A stretch of 64,000 nucleotides of DNA from CAZFER01 sp964517495 (GCA_964517495.1 CAZFER010000030.1:7031-71030); one strand, 5' to 3'; positions 16,844 through 26,803 are shown, counted from the stretch's first letter. Notes: a model not told the origin generated them from the letters alone. Program-made: numbers and translations.

Positions 16844-16867
16844 CCTCCCCCAATGAAATGGGGGAGG
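16844..16867. other. Strong intergenic hairpin
   Basis: CCTCCCCCA (16844-16852) pairs with TGGGGGAGG (16859-16867) around ATGAAA. More C/G-rich near-repeats follow (GGAGGGGGTT, CCTCCCC). It lies in the 289-base gap between two same-strand genes, where I see no gene. Confidence 0.5.
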
Positions 16868-17045
16868 TTAGGAGGGGGTTAAAGGATTTTGCCCACCGTT
16901 TATTTTTCAATCCTCCCCTAGCCACTCCCCATCTTGGGAATGGAATGGTACTTCAAACGGCTGACCACTTATAAAAAATCCTGCCAATTATCCTATCAAA
17001 AATATTCCATGCATACAACCAATCAAGCTATCATATATAATCCAA

Positions 17046-18194
17046 TCATTCCTGTTCTTTCCATTTCGCATCGATTTCATTTATTTTGAAACGGGTGCTG
17101 ACCACGGAATGTTTTTTCTCACCTGGCCAATACTTCACATAAGTGGTTGCCGCGATCGTGCCATCGGGCAGGCGTTCCATACCTGGATATCCACAATCAG
17201 GCCCGGCGTAACTATGCAGCAGTTTGATTCGATATTGGCCTGGCCGTGCATATTTGATATCATCATACGTTCCTATCCAAGCCACAAAATGGCCATAGGT
17301 TGAGCTTTCCAAAGCACGATCTCTGAAGGCTATCACCCAACGTCCATCATCTGTATAAACACCTCGATGACGGTCTCCGGTCAGGCCCCATGAGGTATCG
17401 GTGGGTGTGCTCCATGTCTTGCCTTCATCCTGGCTGAACATCATTAAACTTCGTCCTTTATGGGTATTCTCTCGCATCAGGCAGCACAGTTCATTGCCAT
17501 CGGGTGATCGAAACGCATAAGGTTCGCATGGATCTTTACCAGAAACATCGGCTACCACTCGTGGCTCGGACCAGGAAATGCCTCCATCTTTGGTTTGTAC
17601 TTGAATCACTTCAAGGCTGCCACTTTTTCGTCGGTGATACAGACCGATATAACTTTCATCCTTTAATTGAACAATACTGCTGAAGGTCATTACACAGGGT
17701 AATCCCAGCGGTTCTCTGGTTTCCCAGTTTTCCCCACCATCTTCACTGACAATGCGTGGCATTTGTGGCCGGGCGACAAAAACCCAAATCCGGCTTTTTC
17801 CTTGTGGATCAACCAGCCGATAAATGCTGGGGCAATTGACATAGCCGGAAAATTCTGTGGGTAATTGATCGTCGATTCTCTCCCAGGTTAATCCACCATC
17901 TGTGCTTCGGGCCATGGGGCCGGCTGGTCCGCCATGTCCCACACTCCACACACAGAACATGGTTTTGCCATCGGGCATTAGTAATGTAGTGGGATGGCCT
18001 TGATACACCTTTTTCGTTCCTGCCGCAATAAGCACATGGCGATCTTTTTCTTTCGAAATATCCACAACGGGAAGACGCTGGATATTTACTTGAGAAAAGG
18101 CAGGTTGCCATACCCCATAACCAATCAAGCATCCTGTTCCTTGCAATGAATATTTCAAGAATTTTCGACGCGTGGAACATAATGTATCTATCAT
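17046..18194 (-). CDS. Tat-exported sialidase-like BNR/Asp-box protein
   Basis: 382 residues. STRRKFLKYS is a Tat signal. Four Asp-boxes (RSTDGGLTWE, SEDGGENWE, TKDGGISWS, SQDEGKTWS) mark a six-bladed sialidase-type propeller, and an arginine in the N-terminal strand could be part of the triad. The family includes exo-alpha-sialidases but also many glycan-binding or lyase-like propellers, so substrate is unproven. ATG 18194 has GGGGAGGATAAGGA upstream. It stands alone, divergent from the PHP-domain gene. Confidence 0.82.
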   Translation of the reverse strand: MIDTLCSTRRKFLKYSLQGTGCLIGYGVWQPAFSQVNIQRLPVVDISKEKDRHVLIAAGTKKVYQGHPTTLLMPDGKTMFCVWSVGHGGPAGPMARSTDGGLTWERIDDQLPTEFSGYVNCPSIYRLVDPQGKSRIWVFVARPQMPRIVSEDGGENWETREPLGLPCVMTFSSIVQLKDESYIGLYHRRKSGSLEVIQVQTKDGGISWSEPRVVADVSGKDPCEPYAFRSPDGNELCCLMRENTHKGRSLMMFSQDEGKTWSTPTDTSWGLTGDRHRGVYTDDGRWVIAFRDRALESSTYGHFVAWIGTYDDIKYARPGQYRIKLLHSYAGPDCGYPGMERLPDGTIAATTYVKYWPGEKKHSVVSTRFKINEIDAKWKEQE

Positions 18195-18352
18195 TCCTTA
18201 TCCTCCCCATGAGTTCATAATGCGTTAATCATTGTATGATAAATTGATGATAATGGATCAAACAATCGAAGTCTATTCCTCAACGAAAAGGCCCCTAGTT
18301 TAAACGGGAAACTTATGTTATTTGTGTAGCATATTTTATTTCGGAGGAATTT

Positions 18353-20335
18353 ATGAATACTGTATTTCAATTAATGGTAATTCTTACATTAACTGTTACT
18401 TCATTATCAGCCCAGGAAGTTCGCACGCCAACCATGCTGGATGAAACCACAACCTCAGGCAAGGCGGTTGTAGAACCGAATCGAGGTATCGCTGCGACTT
18501 ATGGCACTTGGACTGTGAAATATACCGTTGGACAAGATGAAATTGCCATAGGGGGTGGAATTCGAGTGGAACTTCCTGACGCCTGGCATGCGGGGCCACG
18601 CAATTCTGCCGTTCGCCTGCAAGCCACCGATCCAACAGCTGAAAACTACGTAAATGCCACTGCTTCTCGCCCAGGCGTAAAACTAAAAACCATCGTTGAA
18701 TCGCAGTCGAATAATATTTTGATCAAACACGCCAAACACTCCCTTGATGGACGTCTTGAACGGTATGTGTTTGTCGTTCGTGTGCTGATTGAAGAGGGTA
18801 CACTTAAAGAGAACGACACCCTATCCGTTGTCTATGGTGATCAATCCGAAGGCAGCATAGGTTACCGTGCTGCCGCCATTGCGGTGAACGATTTACCCGT
18901 CTTGGTTGCAGTGGATTCAAATGGGGATTCACGATTTAAAATGCTGGACGCTTTGCCCTCGATTAGTTCTTTGCCTAATACAGCCGTGGCGATGCAAATC
19001 CATGCAAAATCACAAGCGATCGTTGATAAACCGCATCAGGTTTTTGTTTCCTTGATTGATCAGGAAGGTAATCCGGTTCAGCACGATTCAATCATTCGTT
19101 TAGATTACGATACGACCATTGCCAAGGGTCCAAACGAGGTCACGATCCATAACAAAAAGGGTTACGCCTCATTCGAAATCACTCCACAACAAAAAGCTCT
19201 ATTGTGCATCAAAGGCCGCACACGGGCCATGGAACTCAGTGCTTCATCCAATCCCATCGAGATTGCGGATGAAGAACCTGAGGATAAAATCTATTGGGGC
19301 GATCTGCATTCTCACACTCATTTCAGCTGGGATGGTGTGGGCTATGATCAATTCAACTACGCGCGCTATATATCGGCTTTGGATTTTTACGCGATGACTG
19401 ATCATTCCATCGTACCGGAGCCAAATGGACTTACCCGGGGTTTAAATCAAGGTGTTTACGAACAATACACTCAACTTACTGATCGTTATCACGAACCAGG
19501 AGAATTTGTGGCATTGCATGCCTATGAAGCCTCATTCGGAAAACCGTATGGACATCACAATGTCATATTCCGCGGCGCCCCCGGTCCCCTGCTCTACCCT
19601 CAAAAGGATACCCTTCAACAATTTTGGAAACAACTAGCTGCAGGGAAAGCTTTAACCATCCCTCATCACACTGGTAAATTCCCATCGGGTGTGGATTATT
19701 CCATTCACAATGCTGAGATGCGGCGCAATTTTGAAATCTACTCTGCTCATGGCCTAAGTGAGGTTTATGAGCCGGATCACCCCTTGGCGTTTGAAGAAAG
19801 CCTTTTTACTTCTGACGGTCGAAGTCTAAAATCCCCCACGTACATCCACGACACCTGGATGCGTGGACTAAAACTATCCACGGTGGCCGCATCTGATGAT
19901 CACAACGCTCAGCCCGGGCAATCCCATTATGGCATTACAGCGGTTTATGCACCGGAACTTACGCGCGATGCCATTTTTCAAGCTCTATACGACCGCCATA
20001 CCTATGGCACCACCGGCGCCAAGATCATTCTCGATTTCCAATGCAATGGTGTACGCATGGGGAACACGGTCAAAGGGCTATCGAATCCTGAATTCCTTAT
20101 CAAAGCAATCGGTACGGATACAATTGCATGGATTGAACTATTGCGTTATGTTCCAGGACAAGATGGTAGTTTTTACGTTATACATAAATGGGAAACTAAC
20201 CAAGATAAAATCACCCTTCGTGCGACGGATAACGAGTTTCAACCCGGTGCAATCTATTATGTCCGTTTGCAGCAGCGTTATAAAATCAATGGCCGTGTAG
20301 CCATGGCCTGGTCATCCCCTATTTGGACAGAATGA
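18353..20335 (+). CDS. Secreted DUF3604/PHP-domain protein
   Basis: 660 residues with a signal peptide of about 20. The N-terminal 300 residues are beta-rich. From about residue 313, YWGDLHSHTHFSWDG and DFYAMTDHS supply the metal-binding His/Asp cluster of PHP-type phosphoesterases, continued by PHHTGKFPSG and STVAASDDHNAQPG. DUF3604 proteins share this core and are common beside sulfatases and glycan enzymes; reactions are largely unknown. It is followed 103 bases later by a sulfatase on the same strand, likely co-transcribed. GGAGG precedes the ATG. Confidence 0.82.
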   Translation: MNTVFQLMVILTLTVTSLSAQEVRTPTMLDETTTSGKAVVEPNRGIAATYGTWTVKYTVGQDEIAIGGGIRVELPDAWHAGPRNSAVRLQATDPTAENYVNATASRPGVKLKTIVESQSNNILIKHAKHSLDGRLERYVFVVRVLIEEGTLKENDTLSVVYGDQSEGSIGYRAAAIAVNDLPVLVAVDSNGDSRFKMLDALPSISSLPNTAVAMQIHAKSQAIVDKPHQVFVSLIDQEGNPVQHDSIIRLDYDTTIAKGPNEVTIHNKKGYASFEITPQQKALLCIKGRTRAMELSASSNPIEIADEEPEDKIYWGDLHSHTHFSWDGVGYDQFNYARYISALDFYAMTDHSIVPEPNGLTRGLNQGVYEQYTQLTDRYHEPGEFVALHAYEASFGKPYGHHNVIFRGAPGPLLYPQKDTLQQFWKQLAAGKALTIPHHTGKFPSGVDYSIHNAEMRRNFEIYSAHGLSEVYEPDHPLAFEESLFTSDGRSLKSPTYIHDTWMRGLKLSTVAASDDHNAQPGQSHYGITAVYAPELTRDAIFQALYDRHTYGTTGAKIILDFQCNGVRMGNTVKGLSNPEFLIKAIGTDTIAWIELLRYVPGQDGSFYVIHKWETNQDKITLRATDNEFQPGAIYYVRLQQRYKINGRVAMAWSSPIWTE

Positions 20336-20438
20336 AACCCTAAGGGGGGAAGTTAACATCCCACCCTAAAACCCATTGACTTCATGGAGCGTAAGGGGCA
20401 ATCTCTTATTGAATCAGCAATCGATACAAAGGAAAAAG

Positions 20439-21962
20439 ATGGATAGACGAACTTTTTTAAAAAAAAACACATTCTCAGCCACAGCATTATCATTAGGCCT
20501 TCAAAGCAGTGCAAGCGATTCGAGAAAGGCACGTCCAAACATTCTTTTCATCATGTCTGACGATCATGCGGTCAACGCTATTTCGGCTTATGGATCCCGT
20601 TTGGCCAATGTGGCTCCTACTCCCAACATAGATCGTCTGGGCAGTGAAGGGATGCGTTTGGATCGATGTTTTTGTACCAATTCCATTTGTGTACCCAGCC
20701 GTGCTTCCATTCTTACTGGTCAGTATAGCCATAAAAATGGAGTATACACACTTGCCGACACGATTGATCCCAAGCAGCCCAATGTTGCCAGGATGCTGCA
20801 GGGCTTGGGCTATCAAACTGCCATGATCGGCAAATGGCACCTCAAAACGGAACCGTCTGGTTTTGATTATTGGAATGTATTGCCCGGCCAGGGGCGCTAC
20901 CATAATCCTGTATTGAAAGAAATGGGGAAAGGGGAACAAACCCATGAAGGCCATTCTACCGATGTCATCACCGATTTAACCATCGATTGGCTAAAAGGCC
21001 GCCAATCGGATAACCCCTTCTTTTTGATGTGCCATTTTAAAGCACCGCATGAGCCTTGGGATAACGCCAATCGATATGACGAGTGGCTAAAGGATACCAC
21101 CATTCCCGAGCCACCCAGTTTGTTTGAAGATAAATCGCACCGTTCACCTGGTTCACGCGAATATGGTTATACCATCGACACCATGGCCGAACGGCAACAG
21201 CGTAAACGCTATCACTCGGATGGCCCCGAGAACTTTGAAGGCATGACTGATGAGGAAAAACGCCGCCATGCCTATCAAGTCTTTCTTAAGCGCTATCTGC
21301 GCACCATTAAGGGTGTTGATGACAATGTTGGCCGGTTGTTGGACTTTTTGGATAAAAATGGATTACGTGAAAACACGGTTGTCATCTATACATCCGATCA
21401 AGGGTACTTTCTCGGTGAACATAACTACATCGATAAACGCTGGATGTACGAAGAATCATTACAGATGCCCTTTTTTATTCGCTATCCCAAAGAAATCCAG
21501 GCCGGTCAGACCAATGGTGATATCATACTCAATGTTGATTTTGCCCCCCTGTTTCTGGATTATGCGGGTGGTGAATCACCTTCCTGGATGCAAGGGAACA
21601 GTTTTCGAGACAACCTGCAAGGCCAAACACCCGATAACTGGCGCACGTCCATGTATTACCGCTATTGGCAACACACTAACCGCCCTGCCCATTACGGTAT
21701 TCGAACCAGGCGCTACAAACTAATTTTCTTCTATGGGATGCCGCTTAACATGAAAGGAACCTCTGATAAGCAGAGCAAAGTGGGCTGGGAACTCTATGAT
21801 CTGCAGAAGGATCCACATGAACTTAATAATGTTTATCGTGATCCCGCCTATCAACCTGTGGTCAAAAAATTAAAAGCGGAACTGAAAAAACAGAAACACG
21901 CTTTGGATGATACAGATGAATCCTATCCCGAATTAAAGGCATTGCAAAACAAGGCGCTTTGA
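20439..21962 (+). CDS. Tat-exported type I sulfatase
   Basis: 507 residues with a Tat-like signal (MDRRTFLKKN). NILFIMSDDHAVN gives the metal-binding Asp pair (41-42). CVPSRASILTGQ (Cys 84) is the CxPSR site converted to formylglycine, and GKWHLK is the second conserved motif. Type I sulfatases remove sulfate esters from polysaccharides. No formylglycine-generating enzyme or anSME is in the window, so maturation is encoded elsewhere. ATG 20439 follows AAAGGAAAAAG; a longer start at 20376 is rejected because it would bury the signal. No terminator is visible before the repeat block. Confidence 0.95.
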   Translation: MDRRTFLKKNTFSATALSLGLQSSASDSRKARPNILFIMSDDHAVNAISAYGSRLANVAPTPNIDRLGSEGMRLDRCFCTNSICVPSRASILTGQYSHKNGVYTLADTIDPKQPNVARMLQGLGYQTAMIGKWHLKTEPSGFDYWNVLPGQGRYHNPVLKEMGKGEQTHEGHSTDVITDLTIDWLKGRQSDNPFFLMCHFKAPHEPWDNANRYDEWLKDTTIPEPPSLFEDKSHRSPGSREYGYTIDTMAERQQRKRYHSDGPENFEGMTDEEKRRHAYQVFLKRYLRTIKGVDDNVGRLLDFLDKNGLRENTVVIYTSDQGYFLGEHNYIDKRWMYEESLQMPFFIRYPKEIQAGQTNGDIILNVDFAPLFLDYAGGESPSWMQGNSFRDNLQGQTPDNWRTSMYYRYWQHTNRPAHYGIRTRRYKLIFFYGMPLNMKGTSDKQSKVGWELYDLQKDPHELNNVYRDPAYQPVVKKLKAELKKQKHALDDTDESYPELKALQNKAL

Positions 21963-21969
21963 TCATGGG

Positions 21970-22168
21970 AAGGGCGAATCTTTGGATGCGCCGTTGTATG
22001 TGAAAACGGCTCTCAAGGAACTACATTCGCAAGTTTAACCCATCGAGAGTACTGTTGTACGTTGAAACGGCTCGGCGGGAGCCTCGCCCTCCCATTTAGA
22101 ACGGCTCGGCGGGTACCTCGCCCTCCCCAGAGTACATCGATGGGTCGAAAAAACGTGAACCATCCACG
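21970..22168. repeat. A-B-C repeat module left of the gap
   Basis: A degraded family A copy (21970-21990) is followed by family B pieces (GCCGTTGTATG at 21986; 22052-22094; 22101-22127) and a family C copy (AGTACATCGATGGGTCGAAA from 22130). The same order A, B, C recurs at 46486-46658. No gene in 21963-22270. Confidence 0.75.
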
Positions 22169-22170
22169 AA

Positions 22171-22270
22171 NNNNNNNNNNNNNNNNNNNNNNNNNNNNNN
22201 NNNNNNNNNNNNNNNNNNNNNNNNNNNNNNNNNNNNNNNNNNNNNNNNNNNNNNNNNNNNNNNNNNNNNN
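22171..22270. other. Assembly gap (100 N)
   Basis: Exactly 100 unknown bases, the standard placeholder for a gap of unknown size. The 55 bases on its left (22116-22170) are identical to the 55 on its right (22271-22325), which suggests overlapping contig ends. Confidence 0.98.
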
Positions 22271-22325
22271 CCTCGCCCTCCCCAGAGTACATCGATGGGT
22301 CGAAAAAACGTGAACCATCCACGAA
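22271..22325. repeat. Right copy of the 55-bp gap-flanking duplication
   Basis: Identical to 22116-22170; contains the end of family B and all of family C. Probably one genomic copy seen twice. Confidence 0.8.
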
Positions 22326-22379
22326 AGTAGCACCGATCAACAAAACAATTTCCAAAACAGCGATCGATAATATTTTCAT
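22271..22379 (-). CDS. Signal-peptide-like ORF running into the gap
   Basis: ATG 22379 has GAGGTG five bases upstream and opens MKILSIAVLEIVLLIGATF, a signal-peptide-like start that then reads directly into the family C/B repeat and the N run. If the gap is closed by merging the 55-bp overlap, the frame stops after about 42 codons. It is either a truncated secreted-protein gene or a micro-ORF like the one at 8513-8599. Confidence 0.35.
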
Positions 22380-22477
22380 ACACCTCATAATCGATGAAAA
22401 AATTTAATATATAATCGTTATGTAACCAATTGGTAATCGTTATTGCCAATAACACATAAAAATCGAGGTTTTTAAAT

Positions 22478-23299
22478 ATGAGCAACGGAAAAAAATTCGC
22501 TTGGTGGGGATGTTTGGGATGTGGTGGCTGCCTGGGATTGGTGGTCATTGCAATTATCATCTTTGCTGGTGTCGTCGCTTATCAGGGGTATCAATTTGGA
22601 AAGAATATCCACGAAACATACCTTGGCGTCAGTGAAAATTACCAAACAGTTGATCAACAATTTCCCTTTAACCCCCCTGAGGAAAATTTAATTAAAGAAG
22701 ACCGCTTCAAAGCCTATTTAACCATCCGAAAAAACATGACCAATTTCGCGACTGAGTATATGAATCAATTTGAAGAAATTGGAAAAAAGATCGAGAAGAA
22801 TTTTGAGGCACCCGGATTTTTCAATAAAATCACGGGTATATCAAGCATCACTGAAATCGTCAAACATGCCGTGAATATGGCTGCCAAAATCGGAAACCAT
22901 CATGTGGAATTGCTGGAAGAGCATAAAATGTCCTGGAAGGAGTATGAATGGTTAACCCGTCAGTTTTTAGGCACATTGGCCAAAGCAGAAGATAATAATA
23001 ACGAAGAGGCCGCGAAACTGTGGGAAACCTATCTGGAGAAATTTGAAGAAGCCCGGAAAAAAATGAGAGAAGTCAACGTTAACACCGGTGAAAATCAATT
23101 CAGCGGTGATGACATGAATCGTGAGAATTTAAGGCGAAAAATCGAATCGGTAGAATATCGAAGTGAAAATGCTGAGTTAATCAAACAAAACCAGGAGAAC
23201 CTCATCCCCAAAGATGAAGTTCCCATTATTGATTATCTCGGCCTTCAATTGAGCGACTTTATCAAACAGGCCCCCAGTTCTGAAGAAGTCGCACAATAG
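22478..23299 (+). CDS. Single-pass membrane protein of unknown function
   Basis: I do not recognise this 273-residue protein. The first residues read MSNGKKFAWWGCLGCGGC, a Cys/Gly-rich stretch common in small 'conserved membrane' proteins, followed by one transmembrane helix (about 18-40, LVVIAIIIFAGVVAYQG). The rest is charged and helical, rich in Lys/Glu with coiled-coil character (residues 75-220), and ends acidic. No enzyme motif is visible. The topology suggests N-in with the helical body outside. It ends three bases from the convergent protease gene. Confidence 0.75.
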   Translation: MSNGKKFAWWGCLGCGGCLGLVVIAIIIFAGVVAYQGYQFGKNIHETYLGVSENYQTVDQQFPFNPPEENLIKEDRFKAYLTIRKNMTNFATEYMNQFEEIGKKIEKNFEAPGFFNKITGISSITEIVKHAVNMAAKIGNHHVELLEEHKMSWKEYEWLTRQFLGTLAKAEDNNNEEAAKLWETYLEKFEEARKKMREVNVNTGENQFSGDDMNRENLRRKIESVEYRSENAELIKQNQENLIPKDEVPIIDYLGLQLSDFIKQAPSSEEVAQ

Positions 23300-23302
23300 G
23301 CT

Positions 23303-24541
23303 CTACTCAGACTTTAAAGCCGCTATCCGTTCAGGGACTGTAGGATGCGAATAATAAAAGGTGCTAAACACCGGATGCGGTGTGGGATTAAAAAGGTTTT
23401 CTGTACCAATTTTCTTTAGTAATGATATGATCGATTCGCGGTCACCGGTCTGTTGGGCCGCGAATTGGTCTGCTTCATATTCGATTTTTCGTGAGAATCC
23501 GTTTTCCAGCGGTGATAACCAAAACAAAATGCCATGGCCAAATAAAGAAAGCACCAATAATCCCGTGACAAATCGATCTCCACTGAAGCCAAAAGGCTCC
23601 ATCAACCATGTTTGATCGATCAACAATGACATAATGAACAATTGAATCAAAAGAATCGTATCATGCCATACCATGTTCCACAATTGATGCCGCTTGATCT
23701 GATGACCCATCTCATGAGCTGTCACCGCGGCAATTTCATTCTCATTCATCTGTTCAAGCAATGTATCAAATAACACAATTGACTTTGACTGGCCGATTCC
23801 TGTAAAAAACGCATTCGAATGCTTTGAGCGTTTGCTGCCATCCATCACCTTTATTGATTTGATCGATACACCTGCCTTGTCCGCCAGGGTTTCCAATTTG
23901 TCCTTCAATGAACCATCCGGTAGTGGCTTGATTGTATAAAACAGTGGCATAATCACCACCGGTACGATTAAATACATAAACACTTGAAAAACCACCACAA
24001 TGCCAAACACCCATATCCACCACCATTCGCCGGACCATTCAGCCGCAAAGAGAATCAATGCCAAAAGGGGATAAAACAGGATACAGCTGATCACAAACAT
24101 CAGGAGTTTATCCTTGCACCACAATCCCAGGGTCATGGTGTTAAATCCAAAACGCTCCTCTAACCGAAAGGTGTTGTACCAATCCAAAGGCAGTGAAATA
24201 ATTCCGCTCAGTACCAACATACTAAACAGAAACAAAGCCTCCCCCCATATGGATACCCCAATCCATTGCGTGACCCTATCATACCAAAAGGGGAAAAAAC
24301 CGCAAAAAACGACGGCGATCAATAAAACCGTCATGAGGCTATTTTCCACAACGCCCATACGGCTGTTGGCGGTAAGGTAATCCAGCGCCCGGCTCCGTTC
24401 ATCATCTTCGGGATAAAACAACCGGCCGGTTTCTCCATCGATATGCTGGCGAGCATACCCCACATTCATCCAAACCAAGACGATTTCACTAAAATATTTA
24501 AAAACAATGAGGAGTAAAAAAATGACAAGAATTAAATCCAT
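23303..24541 (-). CDS. M48 family (Ste24/CAAX-type) membrane metalloprotease
   Basis: 412 residues with about six or seven hydrophobic segments. HEMGH (276-280) is the zinc-binding HExxH and EYEAD (354-358) carries the third ligand Glu. RFGFNTMT and KRSKHSNAFFTG are typical of the Ste24 branch. The bacterial members degrade membrane or misfolded proteins; prenyl substrates are not expected. It overlaps no neighbour. Function as envelope quality-control protease is inferred from the family. Confidence 0.92.
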   Translation of the reverse strand: MDLILVIFLLLIVFKYFSEIVLVWMNVGYARQHIDGETGRLFYPEDDERSRALDYLTANSRMGVVENSLMTVLLIAVVFCGFFPFWYDRVTQWIGVSIWGEALFLFSMLVLSGIISLPLDWYNTFRLEERFGFNTMTLGLWCKDKLLMFVISCILFYPLLALILFAAEWSGEWWWIWVFGIVVVFQVFMYLIVPVVIMPLFYTIKPLPDGSLKDKLETLADKAGVSIKSIKVMDGSKRSKHSNAFFTGIGQSKSIVLFDTLLEQMNENEIAAVTAHEMGHQIKRHQLWNMVWHDTILLIQLFIMSLLIDQTWLMEPFGFSGDRFVTGLLVLSLFGHGILFWLSPLENGFSRKIEYEADQFAAQQTGDRESIISLLKKIGTENLFNPTPHPVFSTFYYSHPTVPERIAALKSE

Positions 24542-24682
24542 ATGACTTTTGATCCAACAAATATGCTTTCGTTATTAAAAAAAGAGTTTATAAAGCATCT
24601 TGCAAATACCGGGAAATTCGCTCTTTGTTTGCAGTTAAACTTGAAAACTGTTTCTCACACACATCGCTGAAACGGGCCAGCA

Positions 24683-25936
24683 CTATACTTCCATCGGTCG
24701 AATTTCCCGCTTCTCGACATCAAACATCATCCGGTGGTTTTTCACCATCGCTTCATCGGCCAGGATGCATGCCACGGCGTGTTGATAACCTGCGTCTATA
24801 TTGGCATTCGGCTGTTCACGTGTCCGCAGGCAAATCAGCCAATCTTCCATGTGATGGCGCATGGGGACTTCCGGCACATCCTGATCTTCTTTGATGCGCT
24901 CGGGATGCTGGCTCCCATTGCCTGACATGACCGGATGGCTCCAGTTGGTGGCGTCAATGCTGCCCTTCATGCCGATGAATCGTAGAAAACTCCCAGTTCC
25001 ATTACCAAAGGTCGTGCTATAGCTGACTAAAAACCCTTCTGGATACTCAAGGATGGTCTGCACTTGATCGGGGCAGGTTCGTTGGTCTTTCCAGGCATAA
25101 ATCCCTCCAATGGTAACGGCATTGTGGGGAAAGCGGGCGCCGGTAATATAATGGACCAGATCGACAAAGTGGCTCATAAAACCGCCGATCGGTCCATCCG
25201 AAAATTCACGATAGCCATACCATGTAGAAAATTTGTCGGCATCAAACGGCCTGTCTTTGTTATTCTTTAGAAACAGTTTCCAATTGGCATCCTTCTTTTC
25301 CACATCCCGCACATAGGAATGCCAATACGGTTTGTAGGAATTACGTGATTGCTCACACCGAATGATCGATCCCAACACACCATCCTGAACCACTTTTTTG
25401 CAACCGGTGAAGGTCGACATGCTTCGCAGCTGGGTTCCCACCTGCACAATACGATTATTTGCCTTGACGGCATCCACTGCCCGGTTGAGTTCTTCAATGG
25501 TGATTCCCAGCGGCTTTTCGCAATAGGCATCTTTGCCCGCTTTGGCGGTGGCTTCCAATACTTCACAATGGCGAAAATCAGGACAGGCAATCATTACTGC
25601 ATCAATTTCATCCAATGCCAGTAAATCGCGATAATCTTCAAACTGCTTGGGCTCGAGTTCATACCAATCGCGTGCCATCGCCGCGGCCTGTTCGCGATGC
25701 TGCCGCCATACGTCACAGACGGCGGTAACCGCAAAGTTGTATTTTTCATCAAATCGGTGAAGATAATCCTTCATTAGAGCGTTACGTCCCCGGCTGCCAC
25801 AGCCAATCAGGCCAATATTGATCCTGTCATTAGCCCCTAAAACCCGTTGGCTGGATAATGCTGTTAACGGTAACAGCGCCGCCATTTTTCCCCCGTGTCC
25901 GATAAAATCACGTCGTGATAATGTTCCTTTATTCAT
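24683..25936 (-). CDS. Tat-exported Gfo/Idh/MocA oxidoreductase
   Basis: 417 residues; LSRRDFIGHGG is a Tat signal. NIGLIGCGSRGR is the nucleotide loop, and AYCEKPLGITIEEL carries the catalytic EKP Lys. The order and length match the exported family members at 6070 and 15398, but it is closest in style to the canonical EKP group. ATG 25936 is chosen over 25969 because GGGGAG lies upstream. Likely monocistronic: no gene is close on either side. Confidence 0.92.
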   Translation of the reverse strand: MNKGTLSRRDFIGHGGKMAALLPLTALSSQRVLGANDRINIGLIGCGSRGRNALMKDYLHRFDEKYNFAVTAVCDVWRQHREQAAAMARDWYELEPKQFEDYRDLLALDEIDAVMIACPDFRHCEVLEATAKAGKDAYCEKPLGITIEELNRAVDAVKANNRIVQVGTQLRSMSTFTGCKKVVQDGVLGSIIRCEQSRNSYKPYWHSYVRDVEKKDANWKLFLKNNKDRPFDADKFSTWYGYREFSDGPIGGFMSHFVDLVHYITGARFPHNAVTIGGIYAWKDQRTCPDQVQTILEYPEGFLVSYSTTFGNGTGSFLRFIGMKGSIDATNWSHPVMSGNGSQHPERIKEDQDVPEVPMRHHMEDWLICLRTREQPNANIDAGYQHAVACILADEAMVKNHRMMFDVEKREIRPMEV

Positions 25937-26031
25937 GTTATATTCTCCCCATTCTATAAAAATTCTCATCCATATCTATATCGTATTTTCTTTAATAGAA
26001 AAAGGATGATGTACCCATAATCTCTTATACG

Positions 26032-26411
26032 TTATTTAATCATACCACGCTCAGCAAATGAGAGGGGGGGATGCTTGGGGGCACTAGTTGGTTTGATTCC
26101 CTTTGGAATAAACTCATAGAGCTTATAACCATCCCTTATTTCAATATCGATATCAAACGTAAGAGTATTGTTTTTCAATTTAAAATCATGAGGCTTTTCA
26201 TTGATGAACAACCTCATTTCTTTTCCAACAAGCCAGAAGGTATGGTAATGCGAACTGCACCACCCTCTCGCCCTACTAATCGGCCATTGAGTTGGTCATT
26301 TTCCACTTTAACGCTGATACCGAAATCTCCCCCTTCTCGTTCGATTTTCAAGTTGTTATAGGCTAACTCATTACCTTCAAAAAGTGCTAACTCCTTCAAT
26401 AATGGGATCAA
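26032..26411 (-). pseudogene. Decayed 3' gene fragment, frameshifted
   Basis: Two short frames overlap by ATGA at 26214-26217. Upstream: KELALFEGNELAYNNLKIER and VKVENDQLNGRLVGREGG, ending LLEKK. Downstream: MRLFINEKPHDFKLKNNTL, ending ELYEF-like and then repeat-derived residues. Read across the junction they look like one beta-rich C-terminal domain split by a frameshift, with no plausible start or signal. I cannot name the parent family. The fragment lies between an oxidoreductase and tRNA-Gly; other sequence in 25937-26602 shows nothing. Confidence 0.45.
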
Positions 26412-26602
26412 ATCATTGCCCTACAATTAAATCCTCCCTCATCCTCGCTCAAAGGGAGAATTATTTGTTAATCGTTAGGGAGAAATATACGATTAAAAAC
26501 GCCAATGTTATGCGTAAGTTACTGATATTACGATCTTTAAGCAATATAATTAAAAGGATGGATAAAATTTCAAAAATAAACAAGGGGGAAAAGGTAGGGA
26601 AA

Positions 26603-26675
26603 AGCAGGAGACGGGACTCGAACCCGCGACCTTCTCGTTGGCAACGAGAAGCTCTACCAACTGAGCTACTCCTGC
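26603..26675 (-). tRNA. trnG: tRNA-Gly (GCC)
   Basis: The minus strand folds as a full cloverleaf: acceptor GCAGGAG/CTCCTGC, D-arm AGCTCAGTTGGTAGAGC, and anticodon loop TTGCCAA in a TTCTCG/CGAGAA stem. The T-arm carries GGTTCGAGTCC, and the discriminator is U. The anticodon GCC reads GGC/GGU. CCA is not encoded; a T-rich tract follows. Confidence 0.97.
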
Positions 26676-26707
26676 ATATCTCAATCATGTTTAATGTTCA
26701 GACTTAA

Positions 26708-26735
26708 TTATTATTTCACTGCTTCAAACAGTCAA
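26708..26735 (-). promoter_or_regulatory. tRNA-Gly promoter
   Basis: Read on the minus strand: TTGACT (26735-26730), a 16-base spacer and TAATAA (26713-26708). Transcription would start about 25 bases before the tRNA. Confidence 0.6.
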
Positions 26736-26803
26736 GGATTGCTTTTGAATAATTATCTATTTTTTAATTGGCTAAAGGGCTTGAAAAGTGCCAATGCAAA
26801 AGA

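Noticed and set aside
26603..26675. tRNA-Gly as an attachment site for an integrated element
   Set aside because: No integrase and no duplicated 3' end of the tRNA in the window.
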